From Eledone cirrhosa (taxonomy: Eukaryota; Mollusca; Cephalopoda; Octopoda; Eledonidae), in the NCBI GenBank assembly GCA_964016885.1, contig OZ024744.1, positions 26,531,108 through 26,595,107 of the forward strand: a stretch of DNA of 64,000 bases, read 5' to 3'. Below are positions 10,290-21,086 of this stretch, one piece after another. Made by a program: the position numbers and the translations under genes. Numbering within the stretch: position 1 is the first letter of the stretch; every line of letters begins with the position of its first letter. The notes under the pieces are model-generated. The model saw only the letters and a list, made by a program, of their open reading frames with translations. It was not told where the DNA came from and searched no databases.

Positions 10290-12399
10290 ACTTCTCGTAG
10301 AGGAAGGATGGTTTGTCCATCCTTTTCACTACTTGTGGCCTCCTCCGGAAGGATGTCCTTATAAATCCTCCTGGAGAGTGTTTGTCGGAAGTCTCCGATG
10401 TCTTTGGGGAATTTTTGATTTAGTGTACGTTTTCTGTGTGATGCGAGTGATTTGTATGTGTGAAGGTGGTGTGAACTTTTGGGTTGTTGTGTAGTCTTTT
10501 TCTGTGATGCTGGTGTTGTGTTGCATGTAGTGTAATAATTGGTTGTTGTTCAAATTTAATTGTTTCTACTTTTAGGCACAAGGCCAGCAATTACCCAGTT
10601 CATTACTGGTACTTTATTTTATCGACCTCGTAAGGATGAAAGGCAAAGTCAACCTCGGCGAGATTTGAACTCAGATCGTAAAGGGACGTAACTATGCTGG
10701 AAATCATGGCGTCCGACCCCCTACCGATACTACCAATCCACCGCCCGGTTGTTGTTCAAATTTAATGCTGTGTAGCGTGTATCGTTTTGGTTGTTTTGTT
10801 TTGTTTGCGTTTATTGTGGGTTTGTTTCTGTTACGCTTTTTGTTGACTCTTGTGGTGTTGGTGATGGTGGTGTTGGGGTTAATGATGGTGATGGTGTTGG
10901 TGTTTGTGGTGATGGGGTTGGTGATGCTGGTGTGGATTGTGGCATATCTGTCCTAACTTTTTTGTTTGATAATTTATTTGTTTCCTCCTGTATTTTGTTT
11001 TTGGAGCGAGAGGGGAGAGATTTTCTTCTTTTTTCCTGATACCGTTTCCCACTCCTCGTCGTCACAATATGTCTCCAGTTACGATAGGTCGGGGAGTGGA
11101 AAATCCTCCACAGGCGTTGGTTTTGGTTGTGTCGTGGTGGATGGTGTAGGAGCTGGTGCTAGTTCTGGCGCGTTGGGTGGTGGTGGTGTTGGTTTTGCTA
11201 CTGTTGCTGGGGTTGTTGCTGTTACAGTTGCTTCTGTTGTTGCTGCTACAGTTGTTGCTGCTGGTGGTGTTGATGGTTGAGTCACTGGGGTGGGTAAATG
11301 AGGTGGCCTGAACCTTTTAGCCTGAGGGCAGAAAGCCCTTAAGTGGGTTCCTTCACCACAAACGACACACCTAGGCCTTCTGCCCTCGGCGATTACGGTG
11401 AGGTGGCTGCCGTCAGTGAGGTCTATTACCCCTGGGATCTCCTCAATGATTTTATGGTCCGCTTGGATCAGGAGCTCCATCCCAGATCCGGACCAGTACT
11501 CCTGCTTTTCTTTCGCTATTTCGATTATCTTGGTGTTGGCCTCGATGCCGGTGAGGACGGCAGCCATTAGCCAGGGAATTTCGATGGTCGGTGGAACGTG
11601 GGTCACCCTGATCTTCACTAGTCTCTGGCCACAATAGCTTGGGACGAGTGTGAAGTCGTCACTTCTTAATGGGGCCATGAAGTGTTCTCTGGCCTCATGT
11701 GGTGTTTCAAAGAACACGTCCACGGTTCCATATTTCTGCCCACGTCTGATGTGGGTTTTTTTTGCCCACACATGTCCCAAAGATTTTTGGAATTGGGGCT
11801 TGGATGCCCGTTCCACTCGGCGCGATTTTATGTTAATTTTCCGATAAGACACGGTGCATAGGCGACGATGCTCCATTTTATTAGGTGTGTGTGGGGTTGG
11901 GGGAGGCTGACCCTGTACCCATCTTTCTTTACCATTATTTTGGCTTCTCCTAATTCCTCCTGAGTTACCTGGATCGCTTTGCACTGTTTTGCTACTCTGG
12001 CAAAACTCAGGGTGGTTTTCTTAATTTCATTGTTGCTGTTGTTGTTATTGTTATTTTTGTTATTGTTAATTTTAGTTTCAGTTGTGGTGGTGGTGGCGTC
12101 AGTGGTGTTCGGTGTGGAAGAGTTCATTTTGGTTGAATTCATTTCGATATCACGAGTTAATTTATTTTTTTCTTTTGTTTCTGTTGTCGCTGTGGTGGTG
12201 GTGGTGGTAGGGGAGGGGCGGTGTCGGCTTTAACACCTGCAGTCATTGGTAATGGCGGGAAATAAATGTCTGGCTGAGACAAATTAAAAATATTGCTACT
12301 GATTATATTTTTAGTGTTGGCAAACGTAGCAATATTTACAATGGTGGTGCCGTTGTGAGGTATTAGTTTGTGAGGAAGGTGTGACTCTGAGCCGGCCAT
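10290..12399 (-). pseudogene. Tx-1 ORF1: gag-like nucleic-acid binding protein
   Basis: Starts at MAGSESHLPHKL (12399). It has a Thr/Asn-rich low-complexity N-terminal part, then a globular part (frame 11984-11079) with IRRGQKYGTVDVFFE and a zinc knuckle CVVCGEGTHLRAFC (C-x2-C-x4-H-x4-C), then a Pro/Thr-rich tail. Such ORF1 proteins bind element RNA (family knowledge). The N-terminal and globular parts lie in different frames; the switch falls in the same place as in Tx-3. The C-terminal region is interrupted by a SINE at 10561-10746. Confidence 0.75.
10541..10766 (-). mobile_element. Ceph-SINE-like tRNA-derived SINE with 20-bp target duplication
   Basis: The SINE body (10561-10746, minus) is flanked by a perfect 20-bp direct repeat GGTTGTTGTTCAAATTTAAT at 10541-10560 and 10747-10766; Tx-3 has a single similar sequence at the empty site. 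Reading minus, it begins with a tRNA-like head (A-box-like TGGTAGTATCGGTAG, B-box GAGTTCAAATC), continues with a central segment TTTGCCTTTCATCC...GTCGATAAAATAAAGTACCAGT, and ends in GTAGAAACA. That central segment is what I recognise from cephalopod Ceph-SINEs (recall, not searched). It is non-autonomous and would rely on LINE machinery in trans. Confidence 0.85.
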
Positions 12400-12613
12400 G
12401 ATTTTTCAAAGAAATTTTTTTTTTTTATAATTTTAAAAGTTTAAATTTTAGGCTCAAAGGCCCAATATTTTTGAGTGCCCTTTTCAGAAAACAATGTATG
12501 TGCACTTATATACAGTTAACAATAAACAATTTCCATAAATGGCAATTTTAAACAAACGAAAACAACAAACATTTGACAAGCTCACGATGATACGATTTAC
12601 TACGTAGGTCACC

Positions 12614-12638
12614 AATAATAATAACAATAATAATAATG
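12614..12638. repeat. (AAT)n junction between Tx-1 and Tx-2
   Basis: Short AAT/AAC tract between the exact 5' end of Tx-1 and the 3' end of Tx-2, both on the minus strand. Confidence 0.9.
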
Positions 12639-13884
12639 ATTTCATTTATTAGCCACAAGGGCCGACATGTAGGAGACAATACAAAGACAGGGACAGTGGG
12701 GGTTTACAATAAGGTCAAGTAAAAGTGCACAATAACAAGACTAATTTAACAATGAAGATATAAAAATATAAAATAAACTATGCATAAATATAACAAATTA
12801 AATTCCCCTATAGAGGATGGACGACCCTGGGGTGACTCAGGTACCCCACCAATCCTGAACGACCGTGCGCTTCTAGGGCACCCAGGGAGAGCACTCCTCT
12901 TCTCACATTAGCTAGCCTATAGGCGCATGGTCAGAGTAGACCCATTCACACGGGCCATTCTCGCCACATTCATCTACCTTTTAGCAAATGTACAGGAGGA
13001 CAGCACTTCTCTCTCCACCCTCACCTTCCTTTCCTGGTGAAACTTGTAGAAGTTGATGATGGATTGGTGGAAGAGAGCAGTGTCTGTCTTCAGTCCTTTT
13101 AATCTGATCCACCATATACCCTCTTTCGCAACTGCCACCAGACAGAGGAAAATTGCCTGCTCTTCCTCACCAAAGAAAGTCGGCGGGTCGATCTTCACTA
13201 TGGACTCGGCCGATAGACGGATCCGTTCTACACGCGACAGCAGGGTTCGACATAACTCCACAAGTCAGTAATTCACAGACATTGGACAGGTGCGTGCAGA
13301 ACGGTTTCGTGACTCTGTGCGCATCTTGGGCAGGTCCGTCTGACAGCACTTCCGCGTGCCTGTAGAGTTTATCCCGAACCGGCAGTGACCCCCGGTAGCA
13401 CTGCCAACCGGGGTATTTCTGGAAATTGTCCATCGTTCCCGGCTCGAAAGTCCTCCGGAACAGACTGGTCAGTTCGACTTCATCGAGGCCCAAAGCTTCT
13501 CCGAGTGCGTCATCGCACTTGCCCACCACTAATCCTCTATAGAACTCGAGAGTGGTAGTTCCACTGACCGCATTACCCGCTTGGTAGAGGGCAGTGAGTG
13601 CCTGGCAACATTCCAGGTGCCAGTCACCCAGTCTCGGGGTCTTCTTGATCCAGGAATGCAGCTCAGTCAAAGAAACGAGCTGCGGAATGGCCCGTCTGAC
13701 TAACGGCGACCACACCTGTTCACCGTTTAGGAAGAATATCTGGAGATGTTGCAGCTTCAGCCCATGTCTGCGCATCATTAGCCACGGCATGCCCAGCCCT
13801 CCGCGTAGAAGGTGTTGGCAGCAGATGGACCGCCTCACCAACGTGACTTGTCCTCTGCACAAACATTTCAAGAGAAGCCGTTCC
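12639..13884 (-). pseudogene. Tx1-type retrotransposon, 5'-truncated (Tx-2)
   Basis: The 3' UTR (sense end CCCTTGTGGCTAATAAATG) and the C-terminal third of ORF2 remain (13871-12974), with segments ICCQHLLRGGLGMPWLMMRR and DNFQKYPGWQCYRGSLPVRDKLYRH as in Tx-1 and Tx-3. One frameshift separates 13871-13167 from 13261-12974. It is clearly more diverged from Tx-1 than Tx-3 is, so it is a distinct subfamily or an older insertion. The truncated 5' end stops at another AAT tract (13885-13897). Confidence 0.82.
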
Positions 13885-14134
13885 TAATAATAATAATTGT
13901 TTCTACTTGTGTACTTTTGGCACAAGGCCATCAATTACCCAGTGAATTACTGGTACTTTATTTTATCGACCCCCAATAATAATAATAATAATAATAATAA
14001 TAATTGTTTCTATTTTAGGCACAAGGCCAGCAATTACTCAGTACATTACTGGTACTTTATTTTATCGACCCCGTAAGGATGAAAGGCAAAGTTAACCTCG
14101 GCGGGATTTTAACTCAGATCATAAAGGGACGTAA
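13885..14134 (-). mobile_element. Two truncated Ceph-SINE-like copies in (AAT)n
   Basis: Two 3' portions of the same SINE as at 10561-10746 lie in tandem, each preceded by AAT repeats (13885-13897 and 13975-14003). Copy 1 (13897-13974) stops in the TTATCGACCCC region. Copy 2 (14003-14134) reaches the B-box-like AACTCAGATC but lacks the A box. Neither could be transcribed from its own promoter. Confidence 0.8.
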
Positions 14135-14159
14135 ATAATAATCAAGGACGATTAGTTAA

Positions 14160-14260
14160 GCCTTGATGACGTGCATTGATTGGTGACGCGTGTTTCGCTA
14201 TTGACCAGCTCAAGGTTTGATCTGTATTGATCTGGCCCGACTCTGGAATCAAAAGCTCGC
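14160..14260 (-). repeat. Dispersed repeat D, copy 1
   Basis: On the minus strand it contains AGCTTTTGATTCC, CAGATCAAACCTTGAGCTG and GCGAAACACGCGTCAC. The same blocks in the same order occur on the plus strand at 51118-51210. The GCGAAACxCGCGTC core is reminiscent of retroelement terminal hairpins. It lies shortly upstream of PLE-B, so it may be part of its terminal repeat. Confidence 0.6.
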
Positions 14261-14385
14261 CAGACCTCTGCTATTGTAATGACAGAATGAACATATAAAG
14301 CATAGAAATGTCTAACATTTCGTGTTTATATGGTGGTCAGATTATGTTGTTTTTATTGCTGGGTTACCTATGAGGAATGTTATAG

Positions 14386-16335
14386 CATGAGTGATAGGTG
14401 GGGCGGGTGAGTATAGTTACGAGGTAGTGGTGAGGAGCGTTACACTCTCTGACCGAATCATTCCTCCCAAGAACTCCGAGGATAAATCTCAAGGACCACA
14501 AAAACAATTTTCGTACTGAACTACCTGTTAGATTAATCGCCCCCTCTAAATCAGATCTGGGGGTTGTTAGCAAAGCCATCTTGGATAGAATTATCCCACA
14601 GGTTCGTTCTAATTGCTCTTCTTTGAACTTAAATTTATGGTTTGGTACTTCTGAAGTGATTGGCTGGTTCAACAAATTGAATAATAAAAACAAACTAAAA
14701 TGTATTCAATTTGATATTGCTAGCTACTATTCTTCTATTTCGCCCTCACTTCTCAACAATGTTCTATCTTTCGCTTACAAATATTCAGACATCACCACAG
14801 ATGAACTTCACATCATTCTCACCGCACGTAAAACCATCCTAGAGTTCAACAATGAATATTGGACCAGAGCTGATACCTCTAACAACTTTGACATCACAAT
14901 GAGAGCATCCGATTCATCCCAATTGACAGATTTAATTGGTATCTTTATTTTGAACTCTTTGAGTCGGAAAATTCCTCAACTTCGCGGTGGAATTTATCGT
15001 TACGATGGACTCTTTACTATCTTAAATTGCAACATAGTTAACCTTAATATTATTAAGAACAATATACGTAATCTCTTTAACCAACATAACTTAAAAATTG
15101 AATTTGATAACAGTATCAAACTAGCTAATTTCTTGGATGTATCTCTTAATCTTGACACTGGCCTATATTACCCTTACCATAAAAACAATGAGAACCTAAA
15201 TTATGTTAATTTTAAATCTAACCACCCCACTAATATTAAGAATGCTATACTTAGTAATATTGGAAAAAGAATGTCTAACCTATCTTCTAATAAAAACATC
15301 TTTGATGCTAACGCCAATTACTATAATAACGCGCTTTCTAAAGCCGGTTATCCTGATAAAATCAAATATAGTAAAGAAACAAATTCTAGAAGATCTTACA
15401 GTAGAATAATTAATCATGATCATTCCAATAACTTTAATAAAAGACCTAGATACAAAAACATTATCTGGTATAATGCTCCTTTCTCCATCTCTATTAATAA
15501 TAATATTCCTAAATTATTCTTTAGTGCCTTAAATAAATGCTTCCCTCCCTCACATATCTATAGTAAAATATTTAACAAACACACTATAAAATTTTCCTAT
15601 TCGACCTCCTCCAACATCTCCAACATTATCTCTAAACACAACAATAAAATACTAAATACTAAATCTCTTCCTTCCAACACTGAATATCATAATAATAGTA
15701 ATAGTACTCCCGACGTCATTGTTAACTCTAGGCTAATTTCTACAAACCCAAATACAACGTCAAACGCAACTTCGCTAAATGTTCTTAATCCCATTCTAAA
15801 TCAAGAAACTAGTATTCCTATCGTAAATAACTTCTCCAATCCAATTCATTCTATAGATAGCACTAGATCACTTGTTAATAACTCTGTTAATCTCTCTAAT
15901 CGCAATTGCAATTGCTCTGTTAAAAATAAATGTCCTCTCAACAACCATTGTCTTGAAAAAAACTTAATCTACGAATGTAAAGTTATAACTGACACCAATT
16001 CCTTCACCTATTTTGGCTCCACTTCCACCTCCTTTAAAGCTCGTCTTTATAATCATCATTCGTCTTTTAAATACCAACTTAAAAGAACCAACACGGCACT
16101 CTCAGAACTCATATGGTCCTTGAAAGACAAAAATATTAACTATAACATCTCTTGGAAAAAGGTTCCTTCTGCTTCCGCATAATTGAACAATTCTCTATCC
16201 AAGACATGCAATCTCTGTTTAAGTGAAAAATTTACCATTATATCTAATTTAAATTCTATAATAAATAGACGCACTGACTTGTTTTCTCTCTGCTTGCATA
16301 AATTCTACAGAACATTCCATAAAGTATACAGCTAA
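14386..16335 (+). pseudogene. Penelope-like RT-GIY-YIG ORF, one nonsense codon (PLE-B)
   Basis: The frame is open from 14386 to a TAA at 16180-16182 and then continues in frame to 16335. Coding resemblance to PLE-A begins by 14490 (LKDHKNNF), upstream of the first ATG at 14581, so the true start is unclear and may be missing. RT landmarks: IQFDIASYYSSIS (motif A), DSSQLTDLIG (motif B-like), GIYRYDGLFTI (motif C, where YRYD replaces the YRDD of PLE-C) and ANFLDVSLNL. After a conserved IIWYNAPFSISI block comes a Cys cluster CNCSVKNKC-x5-C and a GIY-YIG-like YECKV...YFGSTSTSFKARLYNHHSSF. After the stop, CNLCLSEKF matches the CDLCAEEIF of PLE-C. The changed catalytic Asp plus the stop suggest an inactive copy. 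Confidence 0.72.
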
Positions 16336-16850
16336 TATCTAATACACTATCAATTTAAAATCATTTTCTCAAAGGCACATATATATATATACATATATAT
16401 CTCTTTAAAAATATACCCATCTTTCTACCTTATTTCAAAGTTATTTATTATACATTATATAATACTAGTTACTCATTCTATATCACTCCTATTTATCACT
16501 TCCCTTTCTTTCTTTTTTCCTTTTCTTTTCTTTTTTTCTTTTTCTTTTAATTTCTAACCCCTAATCTGTACCTTTTCTTCCTAGATACTTCTCAATTATC
16601 ATTGTGCCTAACGTAGAAACAATTATTTCACAGCACAATATATTCTTACTTTATATCACATTGAAAAAATCCTTCGTAAACATAAACATTTTTTTGACGT
16701 TAGATTATTCATCCTCAATTCATTATTTTTCTCTCCCTTTCATGCTCATCTAACTCATACATATTACACTTATTCATCCTATCTTCAACTTCTTTCACAA
16801 TATATCCTTACTTACATTACTATTGCTATATTTTTATATTTTTTTGATAA
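16336..16850. other. AT-rich sequence downstream of PLE-B
   Basis: Very AT-rich, with a short TA run at 16380-16400 and T-rich stretches. Probably 3' UTR of PLE-B; no coding or RNA feature seen. Confidence 0.5.
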
Positions 16851-17086
16851 TACATATCAACAATTTCTTTCCATCGCACATATTATTAAACCCTTAAATA
16901 TTATTCTTAATACATATTAACATTTTCTTTCCATCGCACATATTATTAAACCCTTAAATATTATTCTTAATACATATTAACATTTTCTTTCCATCGCACA
17001 TATTATTAAACCCTTAAATATTATTCTTAATATATATTAACAATTTCTTTTCATCGCACATATTATTAAACCCTTCAATATACAAA
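16850..17086. repeat. 60-bp tandem repeat, about 3.8 copies
   Basis: The unit, containing TTTCTTTCCATCGCACATAT and AAACCCTTAAATATTATTC, repeats with an exact 60-bp period starting near 16861, 16921, 16981 and 17041, with only a few substitutions between copies. The last copy diverges after AAACCCTTC. It is downstream of PLE-B and may lie in its 3' UTR. Confidence 0.95.
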
Positions 17087-17732
17087 CCTTAACTTAACAT
17101 TATTTTTCTCTTCGTTAATTTTCAAATTCTTTTAATTTATATATTATCTTCCAACGGTTTTTCAACCTCTCTATGTAAAACAAAATATTTTTTCACAGTT
17201 ATAAAAGCTACCTCTCTCTCTCTCTATCACCCATCTCTCCTCCTATCTCATCCTTACTCATTCTACTCCTCCCCCTCCACTTTTTACTCTCATCTTCTCC
17301 TCTTTTTCACCCCCACCCCCCTCAAAAAATTGTTTCCCAATATCACACATCAATCTAAAACTACTTCTCATATGTTGACTTAAAACTGCACTATTCACAA
17401 GTGTGTTTTAACCTTCATATCATGTCTCCCTATTTTATCTGACGAAAACGCAAATGTTATTGCATGATGATATTTGTTTTTGAAATGCGCTTAATAAAAT
17501 ACATGGAACTCTTTTAACCATCTTTTGATCTTATATATTATTTATACTCCAGTCCTACAAAGTGTAGAGTGCTTCTTCTCCGATATCTGCATTGCTTTAT
17601 TGTACTACAATAAACCTCACCTCCTATATATATATATATATATATTTGTGTATAGTGGTAGCTATGGTGCTTCCGTAGGCGGTATGCCAAAATTAGCACT
17701 CGATATTCATCTGAGTAGAGCGTAGATATTTT
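17087..17732. other. Unassigned AT- and pyrimidine-rich sequence
   Basis: CT-rich patch near 17213-17330 and a short TA run at 17625-17645. Around 17548-17580 lies a relative of the CACTCCA...TGGAGTGCTTC hairpin next to the palindrome at 2461-2543. Nothing else recognised. Confidence 0.5.
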
Positions 17733-17857
17733 AAAGAAAACGAAAAATGTTTCGCCGGCAGATCCATACAAGGACCATGACTCGAGCTACATGCCGGCGA
17801 AACATTTGAAACTCGAAATAAACTAAGTCCAGATGCATCATTGTTTTTTCGTTTTCT

Positions 17858-17859
<2 letters not shown>
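17733..17859. repeat. Nested perfect inverted repeats
   Basis: Inner arms AAATGTTTCGCCGGCA (17745-17760) and TGCCGGCGAAACATTT (17792-17807) are perfect 16-bp complements with a 31-nt loop. Outer arms AAAGAAAACGAAAAA (17733-17747) and TTTTTCGTTTTCTTT (17845-17859) are perfect 15-bp complements. Two alternative hairpins therefore share the left side. Likely a terminal structure of a retroelement; no transposase seen. Confidence 0.85.
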
Positions 17860-17908
<49 letters not shown>

Positions 17909-17993
17909 AAAGTTATATTTAAATTGTTGGGTTACAACTAGTAAATATTTATAACTGATATAAAAGCACTCAACAAGTATTTGGAGTATATTT

Positions 17994-18598
17994 ACGATAT
18001 TAAATAAATGGAAACTATATTTATAAAACCATATTTATTTCATTATATATATTTCAGGGATATCATATTAACAATATGTTATGCCTTCCTCAGACAAAAT
18101 ACAATATAGACAGTTTTATAGATAAATAGATTTGACATACCGTTCAACATCGACTTGTATTTGAAAAAGTTGATTTGGCAGTGAAAAATTGTAAACAGAA
18201 AGAAAGAAAGAGAGAAAGAAGGAAAGAAAGAAAGAAAACGAAGAAAAAGAAGAAAAAGAAGAAATGTATGCAACAAAATAGAGAGATGGAAAGATAGATA
18301 AAGAGAAGAACTTCATGTAAAGAAACAGAGAGAGATATATATAGAGAGAGGAAATAGATAGAGATAGATATATATAGAGAAAAGTAGGTAGTTGGACATC
18401 CGTTAAATGAACGTATCAATGATACATTTATTTATTTATTTATTTATTTATTTAGCTCTAGTATTAATGTAAGGGAGATATATGTGGTTAGGAAAGAAAC
18501 CAGCCATTATATAGAGAGAAAAATGAAAAGTAACCAGACATAGGCGAGGCAGAATTTAAACCCTATGTTTTAATGTAGAAATATTAGTTCGTATAAAA
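17994..18598 (-). repeat. Left inverted terminal copy flanking PLE-C
   Basis: About 605 bp that is the reverse complement of 21087-21684 almost base for base, including a GAAA-rich block, several TATAGA blocks and a TTTA tetranucleotide run of different length. The outer end begins at ACGATATTAAATAAATGG and the inner end stops at GTATAAAA, where PLE-C coding sequence starts at once. It carries a hammerhead-like motif at 18051-18094. Interpreted as a PLE terminal repeat in inverted orientation. Confidence 0.85.
18051..18094 (-). ncRNA. Hammerhead-like motif, PLE-C left end
   Basis: On the minus strand CTGAGGA is followed by AGG, an inner CATATT/AATATG pair and CCCT, then GAAAT. This fits CTGANGA-stem-GAAA with the first three stem pairs (A-T, G-C, G-C) intact. 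Flanking stems and a cleavage site were not established. The same motif is on the plus strand at 21585-21626. Confidence 0.35.
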
Positions 18599-20104
18599 GA
18601 GGTTGTTGAGTGGTTTAAGCAAATTAAATATAACAATAATAATAAGTTTATTCAACTTGATTTTGCTAATTATTATTCTTCTATTACCCTTAATCTACTA
18701 AATAAGGCACTAAATTACGCATTCAAACATACAGACCTAACTAGCAATGAAATGCACATTATATTATCGGCTAGGAAAACATTGATAGAATTTAATGACC
18801 AACTATGGACCAGAGCAGATAGAGATAGCAATGTTGACATTACTATGGGATCATCCGACTCAGCTCAGGTAACTGACCTTATGGGCTTATTTTTAATCAA
18901 TTCGCTACATAGGAAAATACCTGGTACTACCGGAGGTTTATATAGAGATGACATGCTTTTACTTATTGATAATAATAACTCTGAACTAAATAGAAAAAGA
19001 AAACAAATTACACAATTTTTTAATTACTTTAATCTAAAAATAGAAATTGAGAACAACCATAGAATAGTCAATTTCCTAGATATAACATTAAATCTCAACA
19101 CATGTCTTCACTATCCTTTTCACAAGTTGAATGAAAACTTAAACTATGTCAGCTTTAACTCTAACCACCCCAGATCTGTCAAAAACACTATAGTAAACTC
19201 TGTTCAAAAACGTATCTCTAGAATCTCGTCTAATAGAAAGATTTTCGACGAAAAAGCCCAGTACTACAATGAAGCGTTAGCTAGAGCAGGATATAGTGAT
19301 AAGATTATGTACATAGATAATGATAGACAAACTAAACAAAATAACAACTATTTTAATTACGGCCACAACCTTAACAACTATAATAGAAAGCATTACAATA
19401 ATTCCAAAAGCCAAAAAAGAAATAGAACTAGGAACATAATATGGTTTGCCCCCCCCCCCCTTTCTCACTAAACATTAAAACCCACATCGCTAAACTATTT
19501 TTTAAAGCTCTTGATAATCGCTTCCCTAGAACACATAGGTATCACTCAATTTTCAATAGACATACTATAAAATTAACCTACTCATCCACCAAAAATTTAG
19601 CACAAAATATTAATAGAATAAATAATAGGAACTTAAAACCTAGCGATAATAGCATAAATAATATACAAGTTAACAAATGTAACTGTAGAGATAGATCTAA
19701 ATGTCCGTTAAATAACAACTGCTTAGTTAAAAATATAATATACAACTGTAATGTTAAAACGGACTCTAATTCTTTTAACTATGTCGGTTCCACATCGACG
19801 GAATTTAAACTTCGCTATAATAACCACAAGAATTCTTTCACAGATCCAAGCAAAAAATCTTCAACAGCACTATCAGGCGTACTCTGGCAACTTAGGCAAG
19901 ATAACGTTAGATATTCGACGGCTTGGAATATAGTCTCAAGAGGGATTCCTTTTAATTCATCCTCTGAGACATGTGACCTCTGCGCGGAGGAGATATTCTT
20001 TATACTAAAATCTAAAAATTCCCTTAATCTACGGACAAATTTATTCAGTTGCTGCAAACATAGATTAAACTCAACTTTTAAATATAAATTTAAATTTAAA
20101 ATGT
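18599..20104 (+). pseudogene. Penelope-like RT-GIY-YIG ORF, frameshifted in a C run (PLE-C)
   Basis: Coding sequence starts directly at the inverted-repeat junction (EVVEWFKQIK at 18599), so the N-terminus is missing. RT landmarks: FIQLDFANYYSSIT, DSAQVTDLMG, LYRDDMLLLI and RIVNFLDITLNL. The frame then breaks in a run of 12 C (19449-19460). The next frame carries LNIKTHIAKLFFKALDN, a Cys cluster CNCRDRSKC-x5-C, the GIY-YIG-like YNCNV...YVGSTSTEFKLRYNNHKNSF and CDLCAEEIFF, stopping at 20104-20106. One C fewer would join both halves, so this is the least damaged copy of the family here. PLE membership is inferred from RT plus GIY-YIG; the exact clade is uncertain. Confidence 0.75.
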
Positions 20105-20106
20105 AG

Positions 20107-21086
20107 TATATTTAGTTTGATTTATAATTATTTGGGAAACTAGCCGATAAACCTTTCGATTTCTTCTTTTTATTCTTCTTTTTATTTTTATTTTTATTTT
20201 TATTTTTATTTTTATTTTTATTTTTATTTTTATTTTTATTTTTATTTAAACATTCTTCATGAAAAAATAAACTACCCTAAAAGTTGATGCTCCAAATATT
20301 TCGAATAAACGTTACACTAGATAAACTTCTATATTAAATATAAGAACATATGTAGACCAAATGGGCATCCTAAACTTTTTTGAAATGATTTCTGCTAGAC
20401 GCGATTTGGTAAATAATTTTTTGCTTTATCTGTTTTCGACTCTGATGCTTATAATGAACTTGGCAATATATTGTCAATTAATTTTGAAGGGTTGATCTTT
20501 GTGGTCGATTTGCGTGGCATATTATGTTTCTATTATGTTTTTATTTTTATTATTTTAATTATTTTAATATTTTTTAATAATATTTTTTAATAATATTTTT
20601 TAATAATATTTTTTAATAATATTTTTTAATATTTTTAATATTTTTAATATTTTTAATATTTTTATTTTTAATATGTAATATTTTTTAGTTTTCTATTTTA
20701 TTTATTTGTTTATTATTATTGTTATTATTATTTTTTGTTTTTGTCTCTGATATTTTTTATTAATATATTGAAATCTGTTCTCTATTTCTGCTTGATAGAT
20801 AATCATGTAGAGTAAAGACAAGAATAGTATTGTTAAAATTAATATAGACTCTATATATATGTGTATATATACACATATATGTATACTTAAATTTTTATAG
20901 CACAATGAGAATGTTCTCCGTGTGAAATAGGGGTTTGCAGAGTTGATCACGTAAATTCACATCGATGTCTGTAGTTATCATATAAACATATGAATGTTTA
21001 AAACTAGACATAAGATCATTACTTTTCACACATTATGGATACGTGTCTCATTCAGGAATACTGATATTTACATTATAGTGCCTGGC
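20107..21086. other. PLE-C 3' flank with T-rich tandem repeats
   Basis: Contains a (TTTTTA)n hexamer array (about 20176-20247) and a degenerate array of TTTTTTAATAATA units (about 20568-20660). It lies between the stop of PLE-C and its right terminal copy, so it is probably 3' UTR. No coding. Confidence 0.75.

Larger units (their letters stand above)
6659..12613 (-). mobile_element. Tx1/L1-type non-LTR retrotransposon, near full length (Tx-1)
   Basis: About 5.95 kb on the minus strand with two ORFs (ORF1 about 12399-10290, ORF2 10248-6914). Its 5' end (CGTAGGTCACC on the plus strand) and the equivalent of Tx-3 (33291) both stop exactly at an (AAT)n tract. Its 3' end (sense ...CCCTTGTGGTTAATAAAG) also stops at (AAT)n and matches the 3' ends of Tx-2 and Tx-4. 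It carries a SINE insertion at 10561-10746 and several frameshifts, so it is inactive. Confidence 0.85.

Noticed and set aside
10561..10746. tRNA-like head considered as a functional tRNA gene
   Set aside because: No complete cloverleaf could be made and it continues into a SINE body with target duplications. The same holds for 63703-63943.
16850..17086. 60-bp direct repeats considered as a CRISPR-like array
   Set aside because: The whole 60-bp unit is repeated with no unique spacers, and the context is an animal genome; it is an ordinary tandem repeat.
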